NCBI GenBank assembly: GCA_947589185.1
Contig: CANQCK010000003.1
Coordinates: 1 to 64,000, forward strand
Origin: an uncultured Clostridia bacterium
Lineage (GTDB): Bacteria > Bacillota > Clostridia > Oscillospirales > Ruminococcaceae
Direction: 5' to 3'
DNA: 64,000 bases
Positions 41,185 through 50,297 of the stretch are shown piece after piece. The notes under the pieces are model-generated. The model saw nothing but the letters and a program-made list of their open reading frames with translations, was not told the origin of the DNA and searched no databases. Position 1 is the first letter of the stretch. Each line of letters begins with the position of its first letter. The position numbers and the translations under genes are program-made.

Positions 41185-43414
41185 CACTGTTACCATCCTG
41201 AATCAGCAAATTTTTTAACACAGTATATCTAAGTGTCCTTCGGTTGTTATCAATCATACCCTCCAGCTTATTCGCAGAGCCGATTATGATTAACAGCTTT
41301 TTCGCCCTTGTAACCGCAGTATAAAGCAGATTTCTGTAATACAGCTTGTCAAATCCGCCGAAAACGGTAAGTATAACCACGTCAAACTCACTGCCCTGAC
41401 TTTTATGTACGGTAATTGCATAAGCAAGATCAAGATGTTCAAGCATCGAAACGGTATAGTTGCATACTCTGCCTTCAAAATCAATCGTAATAAGCCCCGT
41501 GTATTTATTAGCTGCAGTAATTATTCCAATATCTCCGTTAAAGATACCCGCACCGTTTTCTTTAACTCCGCCGCCCAGATCCTTCGACCAGACAATATCG
41601 TAATTATTTTTTGTCTGCATAACCTTATCGCCAACACGATATGTATACTGAAACGTCTTTATCTCCGATTTTTCTTTCGATGGAGGGTTGAGCTCCGCCT
41701 GAAGTCGTTTGTTAAGTTCCACAGTGCCCGACGGTCCCTTTCTTGTAGGCGATAAGACCTGTATATCGTCAATTGATGAATACCCATACGCTTTAGGAAG
41801 CCTGTCCTTTGTAAGTTCAACAACCAGCGACTGTAGATCATTATGGTGAAGCCTTTGAAAAAAGAAGAAATCATTACCTCTCTCAGTTAAATCAATATGC
41901 TTTCCCTCGACGATCTTATGTGCATTTACAACTATTGAGCTTTTGCTTGCCTGTCTGAAAATCTCTTTAAGCGTTACTATCGGCACAACTCCGCTGTCTA
42001 TTATATCTTTAAGAACATTCCCTGCTCCCACCGACGGAAGCTGATCGCTGTCTCCTACCATAATGAGCTTGCAGGTCATAGGTATTGCCCTTAAAAGAGC
42101 CTCAAACAAAAGTGAATCAACCATAGACATCTCATCAATTATCATCACGTCACAATCAAGCAGATTGTTTTCATTATACTTAAAACGAAGTCTGTCTCCA
42201 TCTGAAAACACTACCTCCAGCATACGGTGAATAGTCTTAGCCTCATACCCTGTAAGTTCAGATATTCTCTTTGCCGCACGCCCTGTCGGAGCAGTTATTA
42301 AAACATTAAGACCCTGTTGCTCAAACAGTGAGATTATAGCATTGAGAGTAGTGGTCTTTCCTGTTCCGGGACCTCCTGTTAATACCAAAAAGCCGCAGGA
42401 CAGTGCTGTATTTATAGCTTTCTTTTGAAGTTCCTCATACTCTATATCATTCTGCTCCTCTGCAAGAGCAATTACCTCGTCATAATTTATCTTGCTGTCA
42501 TATAGGCATTCTTTCATTATGTTCAGCCGTCTGGAAATGTAATTTTCAGCTGTGTAATATTCTTTAAGCAATATAAATGGTCTGTTTTTCTTTCTGAACA
42601 GACATAAATTTTCCTCGTTGAGCTCAATCTCTAAGACCTCGTTAAATCTATCCTCCTCAATATCGAGAAACCTACAGGTTATCGCTCTTAGCTTGTCCTC
42701 CGGCAGGCAGGTATGTCCTGCATATGAATTCCGGATAAGAACATTTGCTATTCCCGCTTTTATACGGTTTTCGTTGTCCTTTGGCAGTTCTATATCTGCT
42801 GCCATTTCGTCAGCTTTGAAAAACGGAAGCTCTATCCCCTGTGTACATAGAACATACGGATTGCTCCTCACCATATCCTCGGTAGGCTGTCCCCAGCGTT
42901 TCCACGCTTTAGCACCATAGCCTGCCGATATTCCGAACTTAGACAGATACCCCATCAAAGACCGCACTCCGTTGACATTTTTAAATTCCTCAGAGATTTT
43001 TTGGCACTTCTTCTTTGTTATACCCTCAACTTCACATAGACGCTCAGGCTCTTTCTCCATAATTTCCAGAGTCATATCTCCGAATTTATCTACGATCTTC
43101 CCTGCAATAACAGGTCCTATTCCCTTTATTGCACCGCTTACAAGATATTTTTTTATTGCCAGTGCGGTTGTAGGCATTTTTCGCTCGCAGAGAGTGACTT
43201 TAAACTGCTCTCCGAATTTCTGATGATTTATAAACTCGCCTGTTAAAAATAGATCCTCGCCTTCGTCAACACTGCCGATTTCTCCTACAACAGTAACAGG
43301 GTCGCCGTCAACATCAAGTGTTAAGACGGCAAACCCGTTTTCCTCATTATTATAAACGACACAATCAACTGTACCTTCAATCTGACAAAGCTCTTTTTCT
43401 TTCACTTTAATCAC
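41156..43414 (-). CDS. recD2: ATP-dependent RecD2-type DNA helicase
   Basis: A 752-residue 5'-3' helicase of the RecD2 group, active in DNA repair outside RecBCD. An N-terminal OB-like domain (1-80) is followed by helix-hairpin-helix repeats (about 90-190). The motor has Walker A TGGPGTGKTTTLNA, APTGRAAKRISE, Walker B IIDEMSMVDSLL, VGDSDQLPSVGAGNVL, TVHKSQGSEFDVVIL and YTAVTRAKK. A GTG at 43414 begins the frame and has no strong ribosome binding site, so the exact start is unsure. It overlaps comF at its 3' end. Confidence 0.93.
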   Translation of the reverse strand: MIKVKEKELCQIEGTVDCVVYNNEENGFAVLTLDVDGDPVTVVGEIGSVDEGEDLFLTGEFINHQKFGEQFKVTLCERKMPTTALAIKKYLVSGAIKGIGPVIAGKIVDKFGDMTLEIMEKEPERLCEVEGITKKKCQKISEEFKNVNGVRSLMGYLSKFGISAGYGAKAWKRWGQPTEDMVRSNPYVLCTQGIELPFFKADEMAADIELPKDNENRIKAGIANVLIRNSYAGHTCLPEDKLRAITCRFLDIEEDRFNEVLEIELNEENLCLFRKKNRPFILLKEYYTAENYISRRLNIMKECLYDSKINYDEVIALAEEQNDIEYEELQKKAINTALSCGFLVLTGGPGTGKTTTLNAIISLFEQQGLNVLITAPTGRAAKRISELTGYEAKTIHRMLEVVFSDGDRLRFKYNENNLLDCDVMIIDEMSMVDSLLFEALLRAIPMTCKLIMVGDSDQLPSVGAGNVLKDIIDSGVVPIVTLKEIFRQASKSSIVVNAHKIVEGKHIDLTERGNDFFFFQRLHHNDLQSLVVELTKDRLPKAYGYSSIDDIQVLSPTRKGPSGTVELNKRLQAELNPPSKEKSEIKTFQYTYRVGDKVMQTKNNYDIVWSKDLGGGVKENGAGIFNGDIGIITAANKYTGLITIDFEGRVCNYTVSMLEHLDLAYAITVHKSQGSEFDVVILTVFGGFDKLYYRNLLYTAVTRAKKLLIIIGSANKLEGMIDNNRRTLRYTVLKNLLIQDGNSDEFNEEVEF

Positions 43415-43469
43415 ACAACATCTTTGCAGTGCAAAGACCGCCTTTCATTCCAATATAAAAAATTCCCGC

Positions 43470-43805
43470 TTATGTATTTGATTTTATATAATTCTCAAGC
43501 TCATTTTGATCAATTATTTTCACACTGTCAAATTCTCCGCATACCTCATTTAATTGTACGGTACGCTCTTCATCAGGCTTTTCTATAGGGTATATTAATA
43601 TCTCGCTCGAATCCTCATCGCTGAATTTATTTTCCCAATACGCCGCTTTTATTATCTTTGAAACATCATTAATTTTATTACTTACAGGGATAATTATAAA
43701 TTTCTTATAATCTGAAATTCTTCCTGAATCCAACAGCTTCCTAACAACGTAAACAAGTGCCAGTACAAAAAAAACTAAAAATATTGCAGCAAATAGCTCA
43801 CTCAT
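43470..43805 (-). CDS. Small membrane-anchored hypothetical protein
   Basis: A 111-residue protein with one N-terminal helix (about 4-22) and a cytosolic-looking domain of about 85 residues. I do not recognise it. The ATG at 43805 is preceded by GAGGTG at six bases; the GTG three codons earlier is part of that binding site. It lies between pnp and recD2 and after the pnp operon's terminator, in the same orientation as recD2. Confidence 0.65.
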   Translation of the reverse strand: MSELFAAIFLVFFVLALVYVVRKLLDSGRISDYKKFIIIPVSNKINDVSKIIKAAYWENKFSDEDSSEILIYPIEKPDEERTVQLNEVCGEFDSVKIIDQNELENYIKSNT

Positions 43806-43892
43806 CTTACTCACCTCTGATTCATAATATGAAGCAAAGGTAATTATTGTGATACATTAATTATACTATTTTGAATACTCATTTTCAAGTGC

Positions 43893-43931
43893 AAAAAACA
43901 AGCACTTATGGATAAAAACCCACAAGTGCTT
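43893..43931 (-). terminator. Terminator downstream of pnp
   Basis: A 12-base-pair stem AAGCACTTGTGG/CCATAAGTGCTT (43920-43931 with 43900-43911) with an eight-base loop is followed on the minus strand by GTTTTTTG. It lies eleven bases after the pnp stop. Confidence 0.85.
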
Positions 43932-43941
43932 TTAATATCAG

Positions 43942-46062
43942 TTATTCACTTTGTTCAGCCTTTTTTGCTTCAATATCGGCTAAAGCGTCCTTTCTTGAAA
44001 GATTTATTCTTCCCTGGTCGTCGATCTCCATTACCTTGACTACTACCTCATCGCCTATTGAAACAATGTCTTCAACCTTGTTTACCCTTTGCTTATCTAG
44101 TTTTGAAATGTGTACCAAGCCGTCTTTTCCGGGAGCTATTTCAACAAACGCACCAAAGTTCATTATTCTGACAACCTTACCCTTATAAATAGAACCGATT
44201 TCAGGGTCGTTAGCGATCGTGTCTATAACAGATATAGCAGCCTGACATTTCTCCTTGTCAAGACCGGAAACAAATACATTTCCGTCCTCTTCAATATCAA
44301 TACTGCAATCAAAGTCAGCGGCGATTTTCTGAATTACCTTTCCGCCCGAACCTATAACGTCTCTAATTTTATCAACAGGTACCTTAGTCGTAAACATCTT
44401 AGGAGCCCACTTGCTGACCTCAGCTCTTGGCTCAGGAATTGCCTTAAGCATAATCTCATCTAAAATATAAAGTCTTGCTTTATGAGTTTTCTCAAATGCC
44501 TCTTTAATAATCTCAGGAGTAAGACCGTCAACCTTAATGTCAACCTGAATAGCGGTGATACCTTTCTTTGTACCGCCTACTTTAAAGTCCATATCTCCGT
44601 AGAAGTCCTCAAGCCCTTGAATATCAACCATTGTCTGGAAGCTGCCGTCGTCCTTTGTTATAAGTCCGCAGGAAATACCTGCAACAGGAGCTTTAATTGG
44701 TACACCGGCGTCCATCAACGCAAGAGTAGAACCGCATATCGAGCCCTGTGAGGTAGAACCGTTTGAAGAAAGAACCTCTGATACCATTCTGATAGCATAC
44801 GGAAATTCCTCAACGCTTGGGATTACAGGAACAAGTGCCTTTTCAGCTAATGCTCCGTGACCTATCTCTCTTCTTCCGGGACCTCTGGACGGTCTTGTTT
44901 CGCCTACCGAATATGAAGGGAAATTATAGTGGTGGATATATCTCTTTGAAACCTCTTCGTCTAAGCCGTCCAACTTCTGAGCTTCGCTCACAGGACCAAG
45001 CGTACAAATAGTCAAAACCTGAGTTTGTCCTCTTGTGAAAATACCCGAACCGTGAACTCTAGGTAGAACTCCGACTTCAGACGCCAACGGTCTTATCTCG
45101 TCAATACCGCGTCCGTCAACTCTCTTGCCTTCGCAAAGCCATGCTCTAACGATTTTCTTTTGCAGCTTGTATATTATCTCGTCTATCATTACTGCATTTT
45201 CTTTTTCTTCATCATCAAACTTTTCGTGAATAGCGTCAATTATCGGCTGTAGTCTTGCGTCACGAACATTCTTATCGTTTGTATCAAGTGCTGCCTTTAC
45301 ATCTTCTGCGGCAAACGCCTCAATCTCGTCAAATAAATCGTGGTCAACTTCCTGCGACTCAAACTCAAACTTAGGCTTTCCTATCTCCTTCTGAATATCA
45401 GAAATAAATGAAACCATTTTCTTTATTTCCTCGTGACCCTTTAAAATAGCCTCAAGCATTGTATCGTCGTCTACCTCATCAGCACCGGCTTCAATCATAA
45501 CGATTTTTTCAGCCGAACCTGCAACCGTAAGATTGAGATGATTTCTCTCTCTTTGCTCCAATGTAGGATTTAAAACGATCTCTCCGTCAACAAGTCCTAC
45601 GCTAAGTCCTGCTATCGGTCCGTTGAACGGAATATCAGAAATAGAAAGTGCAATAGAAACAGCAACCATTCCTGCAACCTCAGGTGAGTTATCAGGGTCA
45701 ACTGACAAAACAGTCATTACAACTCCAACGTCGTTTCTCATATCCTTAGGGAACAACGGTCTTATCTGTCTGTCAACCATTCTTGAAGTTAGTATTGCCT
45801 TGTCAGCAGGCTTGCCTTCTCTCTTTGTGAAAGAACCGGGTATCTTGCCGACTGAATACAATCTTTCCTCATAATCAACCGATAACGGGAAAAAGTCTAT
45901 TCCCTCTCTGGGCTTTTCAGAAGCTGTTACGTTTGCCATTACTACTGTTTCACCGTAGCGTACCCAGCACGAACCGTTTGAAAGCTCGCACGTTTTACCT
46001 GTTTCAACAACAAGCGGTCTGCCTGCATAGGTAGTTTCAAAAGTTCTGTAATTCTCAAACAT
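43942..46062 (-). CDS. pnp: Polyribonucleotide nucleotidyltransferase (PNPase)
   Basis: A phosphorolytic 3'-5' exoribonuclease of mRNA decay. The 706-residue chain has two RNase PH-like cores, the second with SVGETRPSRGPGRREIGHGAL and SNGSTSQGSICGSTLALMDAG (outlined), a KH domain with VIGSGGKVIQKIA (about 565) and a C-terminal S1 domain with GKVVRIMNFGAFVEIAPGKDGLVH (outlined, about 630-700). AAAGGAA precedes the ATG. It follows rpsO as in most bacteria. An RNA hairpin at 46144-46165 in its leader may reduce read-through from rpsO. Confidence 0.96.
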   Translation of the reverse strand: MFENYRTFETTYAGRPLVVETGKTCELSNGSCWVRYGETVVMANVTASEKPREGIDFFPLSVDYEERLYSVGKIPGSFTKREGKPADKAILTSRMVDRQIRPLFPKDMRNDVGVVMTVLSVDPDNSPEVAGMVAVSIALSISDIPFNGPIAGLSVGLVDGEIVLNPTLEQRERNHLNLTVAGSAEKIVMIEAGADEVDDDTMLEAILKGHEEIKKMVSFISDIQKEIGKPKFEFESQEVDHDLFDEIEAFAAEDVKAALDTNDKNVRDARLQPIIDAIHEKFDDEEKENAVMIDEIIYKLQKKIVRAWLCEGKRVDGRGIDEIRPLASEVGVLPRVHGSGIFTRGQTQVLTICTLGPVSEAQKLDGLDEEVSKRYIHHYNFPSYSVGETRPSRGPGRREIGHGALAEKALVPVIPSVEEFPYAIRMVSEVLSSNGSTSQGSICGSTLALMDAGVPIKAPVAGISCGLITKDDGSFQTMVDIQGLEDFYGDMDFKVGGTKKGITAIQVDIKVDGLTPEIIKEAFEKTHKARLYILDEIMLKAIPEPRAEVSKWAPKMFTTKVPVDKIRDVIGSGGKVIQKIAADFDCSIDIEEDGNVFVSGLDKEKCQAAISVIDTIANDPEIGSIYKGKVVRIMNFGAFVEIAPGKDGLVHISKLDKQRVNKVEDIVSIGDEVVVKVMEIDDQGRINLSRKDALADIEAKKAEQSE

Positions 46063-46135
46063 TTTAATACCATTCCTTTCTTAGGAATTCAAGCTGTCTC
46101 ACCCTGTCGGATTTCAAACTCCGATTTTGTGAAAA

Positions 46136-46219
46136 GCTCAAAATGCGTGACTAGTATCTTTCACGCAAAACTCCTATTCATTAAATTTAAAATTTACTTT
46201 TAGAAAGCTCTTGCTTTCA
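46136..46219 (-). promoter_or_regulatory. Hairpins in the rpsO-pnp spacer
   Basis: TGCGTGA/TCACGCA around a ten-base loop (46143-46166) with TTTTG following on the minus strand, and GAAAGC/GCTTTC (46204-46219). These could be a weak terminator or processing sites ahead of pnp, whose mRNA leaders are often cut in other bacteria. The rest of the 296-base gap holds the hairpin at 46312-46345 and no gene. Confidence 0.4.
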
Positions 46220-46311
46220 GATTTGTGACAGGAGTTTTAGCAAAAAATACAGGATTATTAAAGCCTGATAACCCTCTATTTATTGCTAATCACTCACTGC
46301 CAATATACACC

Positions 46312-46345
46312 AAAAGGCAGACAGCGAATATTCGCCTCTGCCTTA
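46312..46345 (-). terminator. Hairpin after rpsO
   Basis: AAGGCAGA and TCTGCCTT-type arms (with an inner GCGAATATTCGC palindrome) form a long stem starting 14 bases after the rpsO stop. The minus-strand tail is only CCTTTTGG, so termination may be partial and allow pnp expression. Confidence 0.6.
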
Positions 46346-46358
46346 TTGATAACAAAAT

Positions 46359-46625
46359 TTACTTACGGATACCTAGCTTTTCAATAGTAGCTCTGTATCT
46401 TTCAACATCCTTTTTCTGAAGATAGCTTAAAAGATTTCTTCTCTTACCAACCATCTTCAAAAGACCTCTTCTTGAGTGGTGATCCTTCTTGTGGACCTTT
46501 AAATGCTCTGTCAAATCATTGATTCTTCTAGTAAGAATTGCGATTTGCACTTCCGGTGAGCCTGTGTCTGTATCGTGCTTTCTGTTAGCTTCGATCACAG
46601 CGGTTTTTTCTTCTTTTCTCAACAT
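46359..46625 (-). CDS. rpsO: 30S ribosomal protein S15
   Basis: An 88-residue primary rRNA-binding protein of the small subunit. The signature [38 protein letters not shown] (outlined) and [17 protein letters not shown] are all present. AAGAGGT precedes the ATG. It has its own promoter at 46752-46780 and a structured leader at 46666-46712 that is a candidate S15 autoregulatory site. pnp follows. Confidence 0.97.
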   Translation of the reverse strand: MLRKEEKTAVIEANRKHDTDTGSPEVQIAILTRRINDLTEHLKVHKKDHHSRRGLLKMVGKRRNLLSYLQKKDVERYRATIEKLGIRK

Positions 46626-46665
46626 AATAATGTACCTCTTTTCTTTAAGATTTTCCGCTGTCGTA

Positions 46666-46712
46666 GATTATGGTAAGGATACCTCCCATTATTTCGGGCA
46701 TTCGCCATAATC
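46666..46712 (-). promoter_or_regulatory. Structured rpsO leader (candidate S15 autoregulatory element)
   Basis: On the minus strand GATTATGG (46705-46712) pairs perfectly with CCATAATC (46666-46673), enclosing CCCG...GGGAGG. It lies 41 bases before the rpsO start. S15 binds and represses its own mRNA in several bacteria through leaders of varied shape, so this is a reasonable candidate, not a proven match to a known motif. Confidence 0.55.
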
Positions 46713-46751
46713 CAAGATCAGGGTTTAAGTATTGTGATTACAACGCTAATT

Positions 46752-46780
46752 ATGTTACCACATATTTTCTCAATTGTAAA
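46752..46780 (-). promoter_or_regulatory. rpsO promoter
   Basis: Minus-strand -35 TTTACA (46775-46780), a 17-base spacer, -10 TAACAT (46752-46757), about 130 bases upstream of rpsO and after the folD stop. Confidence 0.6.
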
Positions 46781-46824
46781 TAGTTTTTACAATTTTTTAA
46801 TAATTTCACTTTCTTGCTTACAGT

Positions 46825-47682
46825 CTATTTGATATTCCTGTTCACCTTAGCCGCTGTCAGAGTATTCTGCATAAGCATAGCTATGGTCATAGGTCCTACT
46901 CCACCCGGAACAGGCGTAATATGACCTGCGACCTTCGAAGCAGTTTCAAACTCAACGTCTCCGCACAGCTTTCCGTTGTCAAGTCTGTTCATTCCAACGT
47001 CAATAACAACAGCGCCTTCTTTTATCATATCGCCCTTTATAAGATTAGGAACTCCTACTGCCGCAACAAGAATATCAGCTCTTTTGCACTCTGCTTTTAG
47101 ATCCTTAGTCTTTGAATGGCATATAGTTACAGTTCCGCTTTTATGAAGCAAAAGCATAGACATAGGCTTACCTACTATGTTGCTTCTTCCTACAACCACA
47201 CATTCTTTACCCTTTATATCGACTCCGACAGACGCAATAAGCTCCATCACTCCAGCAGGAGTACACGGCAAAAAGCTGTAATCACCTATCATAATCTTTC
47301 CAACATTAACAGGATGAAAAGCGTCAACGTCCTTGTTAGGGGCAATATTATTGATTATAACATTCTCGTCGATATGCTTCGGCAGAGGAAGCTGACAGAG
47401 TATGCCGTCTATTCTGTCATCATTATTAAGTTTGCTTACAAGTTCTAAAAGCTCGTTCTCTGTAGTCTCCTCAGGAAGTGCATATTCGTACGAATCAAAC
47501 CCCACATACTCGCATGCCTTTTTCTTGTTGTTTACATAAATTCTCGACGCAGGATCATCACCAACAATTATTACAGCAAGCCCTGCTGTAACTCCGTATT
47601 TTTCTTTAAGCTGAGCAGCTTCCTCTTTAATTCTGTCCTTTACGCTCTGCGATACCGCTTTTCCGTCAATAATATTACTCAT
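46825..47682 (-). CDS. folD: Bifunctional methylenetetrahydrofolate dehydrogenase/cyclohydrolase
   Basis: Interconverts 5,10-methylene-, methenyl- and 10-formyl-tetrahydrofolate with NADP. The 285-residue chain has YVNNKKKACEYVGF (catalytic Lys region), DGILCQLPLPKHID, NIAPNKDVDAFHPVNVG, CTPAGVMELI, VVGRSNIVGKPMSMLL and HITPVPGGVGPMTIAML. I place the start at the ATG at 47682, which overlaps the lgt stop by eight bases and has GAGGAGG nine bases upstream. The overlap implies co-translation with lgt. Confidence 0.95.
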   Translation of the reverse strand: MSNIIDGKAVSQSVKDRIKEEAAQLKEKYGVTAGLAVIIVGDDPASRIYVNNKKKACEYVGFDSYEYALPEETTENELLELVSKLNNDDRIDGILCQLPLPKHIDENVIINNIAPNKDVDAFHPVNVGKIMIGDYSFLPCTPAGVMELIASVGVDIKGKECVVVGRSNIVGKPMSMLLLHKSGTVTICHSKTKDLKAECKRADILVAAVGVPNLIKGDMIKEGAVVIDVGMNRLDNGKLCGDVEFETASKVAGHITPVPGGVGPMTIAMLMQNTLTAAKVNRNIK

Positions 47683-48997
47683 CTTCTGTTTCCTCCTCTG
47701 TATTGTCACTCTGCTCGACAGGCTCTAGCTCGTCAAGTTCTTTAATATCGTTTTCATCTTGGATATTATCCATATCTAAATCTAAAGAATCGTTTTCATC
47801 AACAATTGATTTGTACTCTTCTTCATCTTCTAATACATCTGCTTTTATCTCAGACATAACTGCGTTCTTACCGAACTTTTCATCATACTCAGCCTGTAAA
47901 GCCGAGAAATCCTCGCCTTTGGATTTTGCATCGCTTATCTTTTTCTTAAGTTCTAATTTTTCAGCCTTCATTTTTTCAAACATATCATACTCGGCAAGCT
48001 GTGCCTTTGAAACAGCCGTGTCAGCATACAGCTTGTAATCACCGTTCCTGCTAACCATACTTCTGAACATTATGATTAACACAATCGACACCAGAACACA
48101 GGTTCCTGCAACAAGCATAGAAACCTTAATATTTGCAAGATACAAGCTGTCTGTTCTCAACATTTCGATGAAAAATCTTCCCAAACCATACCAGCCGATA
48201 TACATCAAGAAAATCTCTCCGTCAAACTTTCTGTGTTTTGCATACAAGTGTAAAAGAACAAATCCCAATATACACCACAAAGACTCATATAAAAAACATG
48301 GGTGAACAGGTGCATACTGATCAACTACAACTCCAGCCTTATCAGCAAGATCGGTCTGAACTTCTGCAAGGTAAGAAACAGTTTTTGAACTCATCATTCC
48401 CCAAGGAAGAGTTGTGTTTGAACCAAACGCCTCCTGATTAAAAAAGTTGCCCCATCTTCCTATTGCCTGACCTATTAAAAAACAGGGAGCAATAACATCA
48501 AGCAGGGTTATCAGCTTGAGTTTTCTGATTTTAGCTATTATTCCTCCGACTAAAATTGCACCTATCAACCCTCCGTAAATGGCAAGGCCGCCGTCACGAA
48601 CGCTGATTATCGCTTTCCAGTCAAGAGAACCCGACTCGGTCATATAATCGCTTAAACTGAATATTACATAATAAAGCCTTGCTCCGATAATAGCACCTAT
48701 CAATCCTCCGATAACCGAATCTGTCGCTTTGTCGGGATTAATGCCGAAGCTTCTCATTTTCCTGAAGCCGTAAATCATTGCAATCAGTATTCCCAGAGCT
48801 ATTAAAAATCCGTACCAATAAATCACGAAATTAGTTCCCGGAATTTTGAACATAACATTGTTCAGCTTAAATCCGTTTGTAAAGATATTGTCTCCTCCCA
48901 AAAAAGGAAAATAAACCTTATCAGGGTTTGAAATAATTTCTCTCTGCGTTGTTTCTGAAACTGTCTTTGCTAACATTTCCAGCGTCAATGCTGTCAT
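47675..48997 (-). CDS. lgt: Prolipoprotein diacylglyceryl transferase with acidic C-terminal extension
   Basis: Attaches diacylglycerol to the lipobox Cys of prelipoproteins. The membrane core (about 40-315, seven helices) shows YGFLIALGI, GGLAIYGGLIGAI, APCFLIGQAIGRWGNFFNQEAFG (the Lgt signature, outlined), HPCFLYESLW and IGWYGLGRFFIEMLRTDSLY. Residues about 335-440 are a hydrophilic acidic tail (EDEEEYKSIVDENDSLDLDM region), absent from typical Lgt enzymes of about 270-300 residues. AAGGAGG precedes the ATG. It lies 13 bases after the YmfH-type peptidase and overlaps folD. Confidence 0.93.
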   Translation of the reverse strand: MTALTLEMLAKTVSETTQREIISNPDKVYFPFLGGDNIFTNGFKLNNVMFKIPGTNFVIYWYGFLIALGILIAMIYGFRKMRSFGINPDKATDSVIGGLIGAIIGARLYYVIFSLSDYMTESGSLDWKAIISVRDGGLAIYGGLIGAILVGGIIAKIRKLKLITLLDVIAPCFLIGQAIGRWGNFFNQEAFGSNTTLPWGMMSSKTVSYLAEVQTDLADKAGVVVDQYAPVHPCFLYESLWCILGFVLLHLYAKHRKFDGEIFLMYIGWYGLGRFFIEMLRTDSLYLANIKVSMLVAGTCVLVSIVLIIMFRSMVSRNGDYKLYADTAVSKAQLAEYDMFEKMKAEKLELKKKISDAKSKGEDFSALQAEYDEKFGKNAVMSEIKADVLEDEEEYKSIVDENDSLDLDMDNIQDENDIKELDELEPVEQSDNTEEETEDE

Positions 48998-49010
48998 TTT
49001 TAAGTCCTCC

Positions 49011-50297
49011 TTAGGTGTTTGATTCCACTATTGAAATAGCAGTCTTACTGTTGTCAAATAAAATGTCTATACTATCAAGAATATCTTTTTCGGTAATTTG
49101 TGCTAATGCCTCTATATTTTCAAAGGCATCAACTCCGGTAAGCAAATCAGATTCAAACATAAGTGTTGCACATTTTTCCGCACTGTTTAAACCGCTTATC
49201 ATCTTACCGTATTCAGCCTTTTTGATGATCTCGAATAAATCGGAGTCTATGCCGTCTTTCTTTATTCTCTCTATCTCGTTCTTTATTCTTTTAAATACCT
49301 CCTGTGGCGACTTTGATTCACCCGAAAATATACTAGCAAAAAATCCGTCGCCTGAATCTACCTCAGTATAGAAGTTAGAATTAATAAGTCCTTCGTCATA
49401 CAATTCCTTATAAAGCTTTGATGTCGAGCCGCATATCAAATTAAGCAATATTGACGCCTCAAGCTCTTTTTTCACTCTTTCCTTTCCCTCAAACGGAACC
49501 GCTTTATATCCAATTGAAAAAAGCGGAGTGCCTACAGGCATTTTCTGAACAATTATCTCCTTGTTTACCTCCTCAGGTTCATCAGGGAATGCCGTTACGA
49601 GTTCAGGATTTTCTTTGACCTTCAAATGCTCGTCGCATATTGCCAGAACCTCGTCCAGCTTTATATTTCCTGCAATGGAAAGAGCCATATTGTTAAGATT
49701 ATAGAAAGTATTGTAACAGCTGTAAAGCAAATCTGCGTCGATCTTCGCTATAGATTCGACCGTCCCTGCTATCTCAATTTTAACAGGGTGGTTCACATAC
49801 AAGCACCTCAGCAGATTAAAGAAAACCTGACGATATGGAGTGTCCTCACACATTCTTATTTCCTGACCGATTATCCCCTGCTCTTTATCAACGGTCTCCT
49901 TAGTAAAATACGGTGCCTGAACAAAGTCAAGCAAGATCTTGAGCGACTCTTGATAATTCTCGGTACAGCTGAACAGATATGCCGTTTGGTCAAATGAAGT
50001 ATACGCATTTCCGCTGGCACCTGTTTTTGCATATAATTCAAATACGTCGCAGTCTTCATTTTCAAACAGCTTATGTTCAAGGAAATGAGCAATACCTTCA
50101 GGAACTTCTATAAAATCCTTATCGTTCTTTGTTTTAAACTTTGTATTTATCGAACCGTATTTTGTGCCGAATAAAGCGTATACAGACGAAAACTCAGGCA
50201 TCTCCCAAACTAGAATGCTAAGTCCCGACGGATGCTTTATTTTATAGTAGCTCTCTCCCAAACGCTCGCTCTTTATCATTTGTTTTTCCATACCCAT
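49011..50297 (-). CDS. M16 family zinc peptidase (YmfH type)
   Basis: A 428-residue pitrilysin-family protein keeping the inverted zinc motif HFLEH in EGIAHFLEHKLFE (about 70-82) and a downstream Glu (EQGIIGQEIRMCED region). It would form the active half of a heterodimer with the upstream YmfF-type protein. Its ATG overlaps that gene's stop (TAATG), with GGGAGG nine bases before. The substrate is unknown; Bacillus relatives are linked to peptide or protein processing. Confidence 0.87.
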   Translation of the reverse strand: MGMEKQMIKSERLGESYYKIKHPSGLSILVWEMPEFSSVYALFGTKYGSINTKFKTKNDKDFIEVPEGIAHFLEHKLFENEDCDVFELYAKTGASGNAYTSFDQTAYLFSCTENYQESLKILLDFVQAPYFTKETVDKEQGIIGQEIRMCEDTPYRQVFFNLLRCLYVNHPVKIEIAGTVESIAKIDADLLYSCYNTFYNLNNMALSIAGNIKLDEVLAICDEHLKVKENPELVTAFPDEPEEVNKEIIVQKMPVGTPLFSIGYKAVPFEGKERVKKELEASILLNLICGSTSKLYKELYDEGLINSNFYTEVDSGDGFFASIFSGESKSPQEVFKRIKNEIERIKKDGIDSDLFEIIKKAEYGKMISGLNSAEKCATLMFESDLLTGVDAFENIEALAQITEKDILDSIDILFDNSKTAISIVESNT

